64,000 nucleotides of DNA from an uncultured Marvinbryantia sp. (lineage in GTDB: Bacteria > Bacillota > Clostridia > Lachnospirales > Lachnospiraceae), in the NCBI RefSeq assembly GCF_905201705.1, contig NZ_CAJKOX010000011.1, positions 1 through 64,000 of the forward strand, given 5' to 3'. The notes beneath the pieces are model-generated. The model was not told the DNA's origin. It saw only the letters and a list, made by a program, of their open reading frames with translations, and searched no databases. Made by a program: the position numbers and the translations under genes. Numbering within the stretch: the stretch's first letter is position 1; each line of letters starts with the position of its first letter. Positions 34,064 through 43,047 of the stretch are shown piece after piece.

Positions 34064-35866
34064 ATGAAAAGAAAAGCAGTAGTGGCACTTTTAGCCAGCG
34101 TTGCGCTTGTTGCGGCTGGATGCGGTTCCACAGAGAAACAGACAGAGGCTCCGGCGACGGAGGCAGCAACCGAGGCAGCGACCACGGAGGCGGCAGAGGA
34201 AGAGACGACTGAGGCTGCAGAAGCAGAAACGACGGAAGCAGTAACCGAGGAAGGAACCACAGAGGCAGAGACCACGGAAGCGGTAACCGAGGAAGAAACC
34301 ACAGAGGCAGAGACCACAGAAGCAGTAACTGAGGAAGAAACCACAGAGGCAGAGACCACGGAAGCGGTAACTGAGGAAGAAACCACAGAGGCAGAGACCA
34401 CGGAAGCGGTAACTGAGGAAGAAACCACAGAGGCAGAGACCACAGAAGCAGTAACTGAGGAAGAAACCACAGAGGCAGAGACCACGGAAGCAGTAACTGA
34501 GGAAGAAACCACAGAGGCAGAGACTACGGAAGCAGAAACCGAGGAAGAAACCACGGAGGCAGAAACGACCGAAGCAGAAACCGAGGAAGAAACCACAGAG
34601 GCGGTAACAGAGGCAGAGACCACGGAAGCGGAGACGACTGAGGAAGAGGCAACCGAAGCGGGCGAGGAGACTTCTGAAGAGACGACGGAGAGCGAAACCG
34701 AAACGGAAGCCGTTCTGGAAATGCCGGAATATGTTGCGCTTGACTACATCACGCTTGGAGAGTACACGGGTCTGGAAGTTACAAAGGATCCGGTAGAGGT
34801 CAGCGATGAAGATGTACAGGCGATGATTGACACAAATACCATCGAAACGCTGACAGAGGGTACCGTGGAAGAGGGCGATACCGTAAATATTGATTATGTT
34901 GGAGAAGTGGACGGCGAAGAGTTTGACGGCGGTTCCGCAGAGGGCTATTCTCTGGAAATCGGTTCCGGCACGTTTATCGACGGCTTTGAGGACGGTCTGA
35001 TTGGCGTGGAAGTAGGCGCGACAACGGATCTGAACCTTACCTTCCCGGAAAACTATCACAGTGAGGATCTGGCGGGCAAGGATGTTGTATTCCATGTTAC
35101 CGTAAATTCTCTGTCACGTGTTCCGGAGCTGACCGATGAGGTGGCAGCGAAGGTAGCGGATGGTATGACGGCGGAAGAGTACAGGGCAAGTGTGCGTGAG
35201 GAGCTGGAGGAATCCGCGGCAATTGAGAATGAGAACCTTGCAAAGCAGACATTGCTGACGACTGTTGTAGATAACGCGACAGTGAACGGTTATCCGGTCG
35301 AGTATCTTGAGTACAATATGGAAATGACGAAGAACAATTATAAGTCGATGGCGGAGATGTACGGCATGACTTATGAAGAGCTGATCGAAGCTTATGGAAT
35401 GGATGAGGAAACCTTCACGGCAACACTGGAGGAGCAGCTGAAATCCGTTCTTCCGCAGGAGATGGTAATGCTGGCGATCGCAGAGACAGAAGGAATCGAG
35501 ATCGACGATACGGAATACACAGAGCGTCTCAATGAGATTATCGGAGAAACAGAAGGAGAGGATCCGACAGTCACCATTGAAGAGCTGGAGGATTATTATG
35601 GTGAAAGCTATCTGCGTAAATCCCTGCTTTTAGACAAGGTGATGGATTTCCTGGTAGAGAACAACACCTTCGTTGAGGGAACGGAAGAAACAACGGAGGA
35701 AGCTGTGACCGAGGCAGAAAGCGAGACGGAGGGCGAGACTGTTGCTGAAGCAGCAGAGGAGACCGAAACAGAGACTGCAGAGGCCGAGAGCGAGACAGAA
35801 ACAGAGACCGAAACGGAATCAGAAAGCGAGACTGCGGCTGAAACCGAAACGGAATCAGAGGCATAA
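34064..35866 (+). CDS. Lipoprotein with FKBP/trigger-factor-like peptidyl-prolyl isomerase domain
   Basis: Exported foldase-like lipoprotein of 600 aa. The lipobox VAAGC places the lipidated Cys at residue 20. A long Thr/Glu-rich spacer of about nine 14-aa repeats covers roughly 56-180. An FKBP domain of trigger-factor type follows (about 250-345: EGDTVNIDYVGEVDGEEFDGG), then a helical chaperone-like domain (about 350-525) and a second Glu/Thr/Ser-rich tail. It probably helps fold exported proteins near the membrane. No terminator is obvious before it; a strong one follows. Confidence 0.88.
   Translation: MKRKAVVALLASVALVAAGCGSTEKQTEAPATEAATEAATTEAAEEETTEAAEAETTEAVTEEGTTEAETTEAVTEEETTEAETTEAVTEEETTEAETTEAVTEEETTEAETTEAVTEEETTEAETTEAVTEEETTEAETTEAVTEEETTEAETTEAETEEETTEAETTEAETEEETTEAVTEAETTEAETTEEEATEAGEETSEETTESETETEAVLEMPEYVALDYITLGEYTGLEVTKDPVEVSDEDVQAMIDTNTIETLTEGTVEEGDTVNIDYVGEVDGEEFDGGSAEGYSLEIGSGTFIDGFEDGLIGVEVGATTDLNLTFPENYHSEDLAGKDVVFHVTVNSLSRVPELTDEVAAKVADGMTAEEYRASVREELEESAAIENENLAKQTLLTTVVDNATVNGYPVEYLEYNMEMTKNNYKSMAEMYGMTYEELIEAYGMDEETFTATLEEQLKSVLPQEMVMLAIAETEGIEIDDTEYTERLNEIIGETEGEDPTVTIEELEDYYGESYLRKSLLLDKVMDFLVENNTFVEGTEETTEEAVTEAESETEGETVAEAAEETETETAEAESETETETETESESETAAETETESEA
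34229..34606 (+). repeat. 42-bp in-frame tandem repeats in the lipoprotein
   Basis: About nine near-identical 42-bp units encode TTEAVTEEETTEAE. The high identity between units at the DNA level points to recent expansion and length variability. Confidence 0.9.
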
Positions 35867-35887
35867 GAATAAAAATGAAACAAAAGG

Positions 35888-35920
35888 TACCCGGAAGCGC
35901 AGGCTTCCGGGTATTTTCTA
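35888..35920 (+). terminator. Terminator before pyrF
   Basis: The stem TACCCGGAAGC with GCTTCCGGGTA (35888-35913) is followed by TTTTCTATTTT. It ends the lipoprotein transcript. Confidence 0.85.
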
Positions 35921-35921
35921 T

Positions 35922-35950
35922 TTTACAAACACCGGAAGATACGGTATAAT
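35922..35950 (+). promoter_or_regulatory. Promoter of pyrF
   Basis: TTTACA (35922-35927) and TATAAT (35945-35950) are 17 bp apart, 34 bp before the pyrF start codon. Confidence 0.75.
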
Positions 35951-35984
35951 AAGCGACAGATAACTGCAGACTGGAGGAAATCAG

Positions 35985-36911
35985 ATGATTAACAAATTAA
36001 TCAGCAATATTCAGAAAACAAAAGCACCGATCGTGGTGGGGCTCGACCCGATGCTTGGCTATATCCCGGAACATATCAAACAAAAGGCGTTCGCGGAATT
36101 CGGCGAGACGCTGGAGGGCGCTGCGGAGGCGATCTGGCAATTCAATAAAGAAATTGTAGACTGCACCTGGGATCTGATTCCGGCGGTGAAGCCGCAGATC
36201 GCGATGTACGAGCAGTTTGGCGTTGAGGGACTGAAGGTATATAAAAAGACGATCGATTACTGCCAGGAAAAAGGACTGGTGGTGATCGGAGATATCAAGC
36301 GCGGCGACATCGGCTCCACATCGGCGGCGTATGCGGTCGGACACCTTGGAAAGGTGCAGGTGGGCAGCAGATCCTACGCAGCGTTCGATGAGGACTTTGC
36401 AACGGTGAATCCTTATCTCGGTTCGGATGGCGTCAATCCGTTTATTGACGTCTGCAGGGAGGAAAAGAAGGGGCTGTTTATTCTGGTCAAGACCTCCAAT
36501 CCATCCAGCGGAGAGTTCCAGGATCAGCTCGTGGACGGCAGACCGCTTTACGAACTGGTTGGAGAAAAAGTGGCAGAGTGGGGCGAAGCCTGCATGGGCG
36601 ACACCTATAGCTATGTCGGCGCGGTAGTCGGCGCAACCTATCCGGAGATGGGCAAGGTGCTGCGCAAAATTATGCCGAAAACCTATATCTTAGTGCCGGG
36701 CTACGGCGCGCAGGGCGGCAGGGGAAAAGACCTCGTGCATTTCTTTAATGAGGATGGCCTTGGTGCAATCGTCAACTCCTCCCGCGGAATCATTGCGGCT
36801 TATAAACAGGAAAAGTATGCCGCATATGGTCCGGAGCATTTTGCGGAGGCAAGCCGCGCGGCAGTGGAGGATATGGTAAAGGATATTAACGGAGCGCTGG
36901 AAAACCGCTAA
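35985..36911 (+). CDS. pyrF: Orotidine-5'-phosphate decarboxylase, long (type 2) form
   Basis: Final UMP-forming step of pyrimidine synthesis, 308 aa, matching the longer subgroup of PyrF. Visible are VGLDPMLGYIP at the start, KPQIAMYEQFG, and the catalytic VIGDIKRGDIGSTS segment. TGGAGG precedes ATG 35985. The last residues (VKDINGALENR) are repeated, with mostly synonymous changes, downstream of the next gene at 38629, so the present 3' end seems to have been rebuilt by an insertion. Confidence 0.96.
   Translation: MINKLISNIQKTKAPIVVGLDPMLGYIPEHIKQKAFAEFGETLEGAAEAIWQFNKEIVDCTWDLIPAVKPQIAMYEQFGVEGLKVYKKTIDYCQEKGLVVIGDIKRGDIGSTSAAYAVGHLGKVQVGSRSYAAFDEDFATVNPYLGSDGVNPFIDVCREEKKGLFILVKTSNPSSGEFQDQLVDGRPLYELVGEKVAEWGEACMGDTYSYVGAVVGATYPEMGKVLRKIMPKTYILVPGYGAQGGRGKDLVHFFNEDGLGAIVNSSRGIIAAYKQEKYAAYGPEHFAEASRAAVEDMVKDINGALENR
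36876..36904 (+). repeat. Left copy of a pyrF-tail direct repeat
   Basis: This 29-bp segment inside the pyrF 3' end matches 38629-38657 at 24 of 29 positions, in the same orientation. Within the repeat only one difference changes an amino acid. Together the copies bracket the AAA-ATPase-like gene. Confidence 0.75.
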
Positions 36912-36944
36912 CTGTGCAGGGCGCAGGCAGGAGGTGAGAACGGA

Positions 36945-38642
36945 ATGGATACAAAAAGAAAGATGCTTCCCATCGGAATCGAGAATTTTGAGGAAATCCG
37001 TACAGAAGGCTTTTATTATGTGGATAAAACCGGGATGATCAAGGAATTGCTGGAAAACTGGGGCAAGGTAAATCTGTTTACCCGTCCGCGCAGGTTCGGC
37101 AAGTCCTTAAATATGAGTATGTTGAGATACTTTTTCGACGTGAACAGCGACCCGGCACTTTTTGACGGTCTTAAAATCTCGGAGGAAAAAGAGCTGTGTG
37201 AAAGATATATGGGAAAATTTCCGGTCATCTCTGTATCGTTGAAAGGGCTTAACGCTATCTCCTATGAAAAAGCGCTGGAGATGGCGGTGCCGGTGCTCCA
37301 GGGGGAGATCCGGCGTTTCCAGTATCTTCTGGAGAGTGAACGGCTTACGCAGCGCGACAAAGAAGCCTACGACAGACTGCTGGACGCAGAGGTAAGTGAG
37401 GGAGCTCTGTGCAACAGCCTGAAGGTCCTGTCAGAACTGCTCTTTAAGCATCATGGAGAAAAGACGGTTATATTAATTGATGAGTACGACGTGCCTCTTG
37501 CGAAAGCCTTTGAACAGGGCTACTATGAGCAGATGGTGTTATTCATCCGGAATCTGTTTGAGCAGACACTGAAAACAAACGAAAGTCTGCAGCTTGCAGT
37601 GCTCACGGGCTGTATGCGCATTTCAAAAGAAAGTATTTTTACCGGGCTGAATAATCTGCGGGTGCTGACGATTGCAGATGTAGAATTCGAAGAGCACTTT
37701 GGATTTACAGATTCGGAAGTGAGGGAATTACTGGAATACTATGGACTGTCCGGTAATTATAACGCAGTGAAAGAGTGGTACGACGGGTATCGGTTTGGCA
37801 GTGTTGATGTCTACTGCCCCTGGGATGTAATCTGTCATTGCGGGAAATTGAGGGCAGACAGTGAGGCGCAGCCGCAGAATTACTGGTCAAATACCAGCAG
37901 CAATGATGCGGTAAGACGCTTCATAAAGCAGGCGGATACGGCGGCTGTAAAACAGGAGATTGAAAGGCTAGTTGCCGGAGAGACGATTCGAAAAGAAATC
38001 CGTCAGGAGCTGACCTACCAGGACATGTACAGCACGGTGGACAACATCTGGAGCGTCCTTTTTACGACTGGCTATCTCACGCAAAGGGGAAAGCCGGATA
38101 AGAAAACGTTCTGTCTTGCGATTCCAAATATGGAAATCCGGGAAATTTATACGGAACAGATCATGGCTCTTTTTAAGGAGGATATGCGCAGCAACAGAGA
38201 GGATACCGAAGCGTTTTGCCGGGCGCTGCAGGAGGGCGATGCGGCGGAGGTGGAGAAGCGTTTTACAGATTTTTTGAGAAGAACGATCAGTATCCGGGAC
38301 ACCTTTGTGAAAAAACGTCTGAAAGAAAACTTTTATCACGGAATACTTCTTGGAATCCTGAGCTGCTATAACGCATGGATCGTATCTTCCAATGAGGAAG
38401 CGGGAGATGGATACAGTGATATCCTGCTCATGATGGAAGATGAGGAAACCGGCGTGGTGATCGAGGTGAAATATGCGGAAAACGGAAATCTGGACGAGTG
38501 CTGCCGGAAGGCGCTTGAACAGATTGAGACGAACCGTTATGAAGAAACGCTCCGTGACGAAGGCAGTACGCGTATTTTAAAGTATGGGATTGCCTGTTAT
38601 AAAAAGCGCTGCAGGGTGATGCGTGCCGGTAAACGATATTAA
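36945..38642 (+). CDS. AAA-ATPase-like protein with PD-(D/E)XK nuclease-like C-terminus
   Basis: Protein of 565 aa of the AAA-ATPase_like/DUF1703 type, a family found in many copies in gut bacterial genomes. The N-terminal ATPase has LPIGIENFEEI, RPRRFGKSLNMSML (Walker A-like, about 47-60) and ILIDEYDVPL (Walker B). The C-terminal domain has GVVIEVKYAENG, the core of a PD-(D/E)XK nuclease fold. Its cellular role is not established. It splits pyrF from pyrE and is bracketed by copies of the pyrF tail, with its own stop codon inside the right copy, so it looks inserted. GGAGGTGAG precedes the ATG. Confidence 0.88.
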   Translation: MDTKRKMLPIGIENFEEIRTEGFYYVDKTGMIKELLENWGKVNLFTRPRRFGKSLNMSMLRYFFDVNSDPALFDGLKISEEKELCERYMGKFPVISVSLKGLNAISYEKALEMAVPVLQGEIRRFQYLLESERLTQRDKEAYDRLLDAEVSEGALCNSLKVLSELLFKHHGEKTVILIDEYDVPLAKAFEQGYYEQMVLFIRNLFEQTLKTNESLQLAVLTGCMRISKESIFTGLNNLRVLTIADVEFEEHFGFTDSEVRELLEYYGLSGNYNAVKEWYDGYRFGSVDVYCPWDVICHCGKLRADSEAQPQNYWSNTSSNDAVRRFIKQADTAAVKQEIERLVAGETIRKEIRQELTYQDMYSTVDNIWSVLFTTGYLTQRGKPDKKTFCLAIPNMEIREIYTEQIMALFKEDMRSNREDTEAFCRALQEGDAAEVEKRFTDFLRRTISIRDTFVKKRLKENFYHGILLGILSCYNAWIVSSNEEAGDGYSDILLMMEDEETGVVIEVKYAENGNLDECCRKALEQIETNRYEETLRDEGSTRILKYGIACYKKRCRVMRAGKRY

Positions 38643-38676
38643 CGGCGCACTTGAAAATACGATTACGTTCGCGTGA
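38629..38676 (+). pseudogene. Relic of an original pyrF 3' end
   Basis: Read from GTA 38629, this stretch encodes VNDINGALENTITFA and a stop at 38674. Its first ten residues match the pyrF C-terminus (VKDINGALEN) at nine positions, mostly through synonymous codons. It lies just before pyrE, where an uninterrupted pyrF would have ended. Confidence 0.7.
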
Positions 38677-38703
38677 AATTGCATAAAAAGGAGATTTACA
38701 GAT

Positions 38704-39384
38704 ATGGAAAGCTACAAGCAGGAATTTATTGAGTTTATGGTAGACTGCCAGGTATTAAAATTCGGCGAATTTATTTTGAAGAGCGGCAGAAAGTCCCCGT
38801 TTTTCATGAATGCGGGCGGTTATGTGACCGGTGCGCAGCTAAAGAAGCTCGGCGAGTATTACGCAAAGGCGATCCACGACAAATACGGCGACGATTTTGA
38901 CGTACTGTTCGGACCGGCGTACAAGGGCATTCCGCTGGCGGTAGTCACCTCGGTGGCGTTCAGCGAGCTGTACGGAAAAGAAATCCGTTACTGCAGCGAC
39001 CGCAAGGAGGAAAAGGATCACGGCGCGGATAAGGGAAGCTTTCTCGGCAGCAAGCTAAAGGACGGCGACCGCGTGGTGATGATCGAGGATGTGACGACCT
39101 CCGGAAAGTCAATGGAGGAGACGGTGCCCAAGGTGCGCGGCGCGGCAAATGTGGAGATCGTCGGTCTGATGGTGTCCCTGGACCGCATGGAGGTCGGCAA
39201 GGGCGGAAAGCAGTGCGCGCTCGATGAAGTAAAGGAGCTGTACGGCTTCGAGACAAATGCGATCGTTACGATGAAAGAAGTTGTGGAACATCTGCATAAT
39301 AAACCTTATAAAGGAAATATCATAATTAATGATGAACTGAAAGCCGCGATTGACGCGTACTACGCGCAGTACGGGGCAAAATAA
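38704..39384 (+). CDS. pyrE: Orotate phosphoribosyltransferase
   Basis: Transfers phosphoribose from PRPP to orotate to give OMP, 226 aa. The PRPP-binding motif is VVMIEDVTTSGKSMEE (about residues 121-136), and LFGPAYKGIPLA and the lysine-rich catalytic loop (RKEEKDHGADKG) are present. AAAAGGAG precedes ATG 38704. It was probably contiguous with pyrF before the insertion upstream. Confidence 0.97.
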   Translation: MESYKQEFIEFMVDCQVLKFGEFILKSGRKSPFFMNAGGYVTGAQLKKLGEYYAKAIHDKYGDDFDVLFGPAYKGIPLAVVTSVAFSELYGKEIRYCSDRKEEKDHGADKGSFLGSKLKDGDRVVMIEDVTTSGKSMEETVPKVRGAANVEIVGLMVSLDRMEVGKGGKQCALDEVKELYGFETNAIVTMKEVVEHLHNKPYKGNIIINDELKAAIDAYYAQYGAK

Positions 39385-39395
39385 GGAGACAGACT

Positions 39396-39554
39396 ATGAA
39401 TGAAAACGAAAAAATTTACCGCACATTGAGCGCAACGGGCGCAGGCGACATTGTAATCGGGATTCTGGTGATCGTGGTCGGGCTAAGTGCGGGCGTTATT
39501 GCGATCGTGAACGGGGCGAGGCTCCTCGCTTCGCGGAAAAACATTATGCTGTAA
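39396..39554 (+). CDS. Small single-helix membrane protein, 52 aa
   Basis: ATG 39396 to TAA 39552 encodes a 52-residue protein with a hydrophilic N-terminus (MNENEKIYRTLSATG), one hydrophobic helix (IVIGILVIVVGLSAGVIAIV) and a short basic end. AAGGAG lies 8 bases upstream, and the gene begins 11 bp after pyrE. Helix and ribosome binding site support a real gene; no function can be assigned. Confidence 0.7.
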   Translation: MNENEKIYRTLSATGAGDIVIGILVIVVGLSAGVIAIVNGARLLASRKNIML

Positions 39555-39569
39555 GACAGAGGTATTCCG

Positions 39570-40031
39570 GTGACGATAGAAACAAAACGAAAAATACAGG
39601 CGCTCAGCATCGTGCTGTTTATTCTGTATCTGTTTTTGCTGACCTACTTTTTGTTTTTCTCGGAAGGGTTCGGCAGAGTGTATACGGAGCGGGAGTATGC
39701 GTACAATCTGGAGCCCTTCAGGGAAATCCGCCGTTTCTGGATATACCGGGAGGAGCTGGGCTTCTGGGCGGTGTTCACGAACCTGGCTGGCAATGTGATC
39801 TGCTTTGTGCCTTTTGGGGCGATCCTGCCGGTGCTGAACCACAAGGCGCGCAACTTTTTTGTGATCACGTTTCTGAGCTTTGAGTTTAGTCTGCTTGTGG
39901 AGTGTGCGCAGCTCATCTCGAAGGTCGGCAGCTTTGATGTGGACGATCTGATGCTGAATACACTCGGCGGCGTGCTTGGGTTTCTTGTTTTTACGGTGTG
40001 CAACCGGGTGAGGAGAAAACGATATGGCTAA
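39570..40031 (+). CDS. VanZ-like family membrane protein
   Basis: Protein of 153 aa with four hydrophobic helices and the VanZ-family features NLAGNVICFVPFGAILP and SFEFSLLVECAQLISKVGSFDVDDLMLNTLGG. VanZ-like proteins are envelope proteins linked to low-level glycopeptide tolerance in one case; most are uncharacterised. The start is GTG 39570. It overlaps the next gene by 8 bp. Confidence 0.85.
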   Translation: MTIETKRKIQALSIVLFILYLFLLTYFLFFSEGFGRVYTEREYAYNLEPFREIRRFWIYREELGFWAVFTNLAGNVICFVPFGAILPVLNHKARNFFVITFLSFEFSLLVECAQLISKVGSFDVDDLMLNTLGGVLGFLVFTVCNRVRRKRYG

Positions 40032-40338
40032 AAAAATGATGTATTCCTTCACGGAAAAAAAGAATTCGGTGAATGGGATTATTTCGACAATCATGGGAAG
40101 TATTTCGCTGGTATTTCTGCTGGCGATGATCTACGCTTCCTATTATATGCGCGGCGATGCCGGGATCTATGCCGGGGCGTTTGGCGTCAGCGGACTGATG
40201 TTTGCGCTCGCAGGGTTTATTGTCGGCGTCTCCAGCTTTTCAGAAAAAAATATCAAATATAAATACCCGAAGATCGGTTCAGTGCTGAGCGGGATCGTGT
40301 TTGTCCTCTGGCTGGCGCTGTATCTGATCGGGGTATAA
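40024..40338 (+). CDS. Small conserved membrane protein (DUF6142-like)
   Basis: Protein of 104 aa with a short charged N-terminus (MAKKMMYSFTEKKNSVNG) and three hydrophobic helices. It resembles a family of small uncharacterised Clostridia membrane proteins, which I name DUF6142 from memory only. Translational overlap with the VanZ-like gene suggests a joint envelope role. Confidence 0.7.
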   Translation: MAKKMMYSFTEKKNSVNGIISTIMGSISLVFLLAMIYASYYMRGDAGIYAGAFGVSGLMFALAGFIVGVSSFSEKNIKYKYPKIGSVLSGIVFVLWLALYLIGV

Positions 40339-40393
40339 ATTTTCCCTGTACAAAAGGCGCATCAGGGGAGAAATATAGGGAAAGGAGAACAAC

Positions 40394-42481
40394 ATGCAGC
40401 AGACAGACGAACTGGTAGAAGAGAGATTTGCTCTTGCAGCGGAGCGCATCGCGCAGATCGCAGGCAAAGCGGAGGTACCGGAGCCGTTTGACGGTTATTT
40501 TCGGCGGACGGCGGTATTTATTTTGCAGATAAAGGAAATGCTTGCGGAGCTTTCAGAGGGAAGGACGAAGGAATATTCGCTGGAAAAGTGGCAGCAGGTA
40601 AACCATGCGCTTTATGAGGATATCCTTCCGGAGCAATATGAGACAAGCTATGGAAATCCGGCTTATGCGGTGGAAACTCTGGGAGAGGTACACGGACGGA
40701 TTCTTTCTTTTTTATATGCGGAAATCCGCAGCATGATCCCGGCGGCGTTTGAGGGGGATCTGGAGGATATCGCTTCTCTGTGCGAGCTGTTTATCGAGGT
40801 TTACAACTGCTTTGAGGAAGACGAGCTGCCCACGTACCGGCAGATTCAGCAGATCGTGTACTGGCATGTGAGCGATTACGCCGATCTGCTTGTGGAAAAA
40901 CGCCTTCGCAGCTCGGTCGATCCTTCTGTGGATTTTGCGGCGCGCATTGTGATGGAGTCTGATCTGTCGGATCTGCGCTATCTCTATAAATATGGAGAAT
41001 ACGTTTCCGAAAATGAGCTGCAGACGGCGGCATTCTTAAACTCTCTTCCGCAGGCGGAGATCGACCGGATGGCGTCGGTGTACACGGAAGGCTACCGCAT
41101 CGGTTTTATTCTCGGAAAGAAGGATCTTTCGAAGAAGAAAACGGTCAATATCCGCTACCGGCTCGGCTTTGAGCGGATGATCCGCAGCGCGATCGAAAAT
41201 TTTGCGCAGATGGGGCTTAAACCGGTCATCTACCGGGCGGCGGCGCACAGCGTCAACCGCCGCCAGCATGAGCGCGTCGGCTATTTCGGCGCGATTCCAA
41301 ACAAGCAGTTTGACTACGACCACAAGGGCGACAATGCGATTTATCTTGACAAGGCGTTTGTGGAGCGCAAGCTTGGCGTGATGCGCACGGTCTATGAAAA
41401 ATATAAAGAGCTGGCGTATGTGCACGCAGGTCCGGCGCTTGTGGAGACCTTTGGCGAGATTCCGTTTGTGCCGGAGACAAAACCGGCGGCATACCATCTC
41501 TCCGAAAAACAGCAGGGACTGGCGGTGGAGATGGCGAACGAGTCCATGCAGATCACGAACCGCTACATTAAGGGCGACGAGCGCAGCTTCACGATCATCG
41601 CGTTCCCCGTGCCGGAGATCGGCAGCGATTTTGAGGCGATCTTCCGTGAGACGGTGAAAATAAATACCCTGGATTATCATCTTTACCAGCGCATTCAGCA
41701 GACGATCATCAATACGCTGGATAAGGGCGTGCAGGTGCATATCCTCGGAAAAGGAGAAAACCGCACGGATCTCACGGTGCAGCTTCCGGAGCTGAAAAAT
41801 CCGCAAAAGGAGACGCTGTTTGAAAACTGCGTGGCGGACGTTAATATCCCGGTGGGTGAGGTGTTCACCTCCCCGAAGCTGGCGGGCACGAACGGCAGGC
41901 TGCATGTGACGAAGGTTTACCTGAACGAGCTGTGCTATCATAACCTGGACATCACATTTAAAGACGGTATGATTGCAGATTACACCTGCAGCAATTTTGC
42001 TTCGGAAGAAGAAAACAGGGATTACGTTCATGAGAACGTGTTGTTCCACCACGACACGCTGCCGATCGGCGAGTTTGCGATCGGCACCAACACGACGGCG
42101 TATGTGATGGCGGAGAAATATCAGATCGGGGATAAGCTGCCGATCCTGATCGCGGAAAAGATGGGACCGCATTTTGCGGTCGGCGATACCTGCTACAGCT
42201 GGGCGGAGGACACGGCGGTGTTTAATCCAGACGGAAAGGAGATCATCGCCAGAGACAACGAGGTATCGCTGCTGCGAAAGACCGACGTGTCGAAGGCTTA
42301 TTTTGGATGCCACACCGACATCACGATCCCCTACCGCGAGCTGGCGCTGATCGAGGTGATCACGGCGGAGGGAGAGCATATTTCCGTCATCGAGGACGGG
42401 CGCTTCGTTTTGCCGGGCTGTGAAGAGCTGAATCGCCCGATGGATCGTTCGATGGATGTTGACAAGCAGGAAAAGAATTAG
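40394..42481 (+). CDS. M29-type aminopeptidase-like protein with long N-terminal extension
   Basis: Protein of 695 aa. The C-terminal part (about 270-680) carries M29 (AmpS/aminopeptidase T) landmarks: NIPVGEVFTSP, IGEFAIGTNTTAYV and EKMGPHFAVGDTCYSW, whose Glu and His residues bind metals in the family. The first 260 residues are helical, acidic and not part of standard M29 enzymes of about 400 aa, so the protein may be a variant with a regulatory domain. AAAGGAG precedes ATG 40394. It is followed closely by purE but has no clear link to it. Confidence 0.78.
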   Translation: MQQTDELVEERFALAAERIAQIAGKAEVPEPFDGYFRRTAVFILQIKEMLAELSEGRTKEYSLEKWQQVNHALYEDILPEQYETSYGNPAYAVETLGEVHGRILSFLYAEIRSMIPAAFEGDLEDIASLCELFIEVYNCFEEDELPTYRQIQQIVYWHVSDYADLLVEKRLRSSVDPSVDFAARIVMESDLSDLRYLYKYGEYVSENELQTAAFLNSLPQAEIDRMASVYTEGYRIGFILGKKDLSKKKTVNIRYRLGFERMIRSAIENFAQMGLKPVIYRAAAHSVNRRQHERVGYFGAIPNKQFDYDHKGDNAIYLDKAFVERKLGVMRTVYEKYKELAYVHAGPALVETFGEIPFVPETKPAAYHLSEKQQGLAVEMANESMQITNRYIKGDERSFTIIAFPVPEIGSDFEAIFRETVKINTLDYHLYQRIQQTIINTLDKGVQVHILGKGENRTDLTVQLPELKNPQKETLFENCVADVNIPVGEVFTSPKLAGTNGRLHVTKVYLNELCYHNLDITFKDGMIADYTCSNFASEEENRDYVHENVLFHHDTLPIGEFAIGTNTTAYVMAEKYQIGDKLPILIAEKMGPHFAVGDTCYSWAEDTAVFNPDGKEIIARDNEVSLLRKTDVSKAYFGCHTDITIPYRELALIEVITAEGEHISVIEDGRFVLPGCEELNRPMDRSMDVDKQEKN

Positions 42482-42521
42482 TACAATGGACATATTACAG
42501 AATTGTTAAAGGAGAAAGATC

Positions 42522-43022
42522 ATGGCAAAAGTTGGAATTGTAATGGGCAGCGACTCTGATATGCCGGTTATGGCAAAAGCGGCGGACATTCTGGACAAGC
42601 TTGGCGTGGAATATGAAATGTCGATCATTTCCGCGCATCGTGAGCCGGATACTTTTTTTGAATATGCAAAATCAGCCGAGTCAAAGGGCTGGAAGGTAAT
42701 CATTGCGGGAGCGGGCATGGCGGCGCATCTGCCGGGCATGTGCGCGGCGATCTTCCCGATGCCGGTCATCGGCATCCCGATGCACACCAGCTCTCTCGGC
42801 GGAAGAGATTCCCTGTACTCCATCGTGCAGATGCCGTCCGGCATCCCGGTGGCGACCGTGGCGATCAACGGCGGCGCAAACGCCGGACTGCTTGCGGCGA
42901 AGATCCTGGCGACCTCCGACGACGCGCTTCTTGAACGTCTGAAGGCTTACTCTGAGGAGCTGAAAAAGCAGGTGGAGGCAAAGGACGCGAGACTGAAGGA
43001 AGTCGGATATAAGGCGTATTAA
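42522..43022 (+). CDS. purE: N5-carboxyaminoimidazole ribonucleotide mutase
   Basis: Class I PurE of 166 aa, converting N5-CAIR to CAIR in purine synthesis. It has the MGSDSDMPVM substrate loop at 8-17, SAHREPD, and GAGMAAHLPGM. AAAGGAG precedes ATG 42522. It starts the purE-purM-purN-purD run; purK is not adjacent. Confidence 0.97.
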   Translation: MAKVGIVMGSDSDMPVMAKAADILDKLGVEYEMSIISAHREPDTFFEYAKSAESKGWKVIIAGAGMAAHLPGMCAAIFPMPVIGIPMHTSSLGGRDSLYSIVQMPSGIPVATVAINGGANAGLLAAKILATSDDALLERLKAYSEELKKQVEAKDARLKEVGYKAY

Positions 43023-43047
43023 CAGGAACGGCGAGAGGAGAAAGGTT

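Noticed and set aside
33991..34623. CRISPR-like regularly spaced repeats
   Set aside because: The 42-bp periodicity is continuous and in frame with the lipoprotein gene, with no unique spacers.
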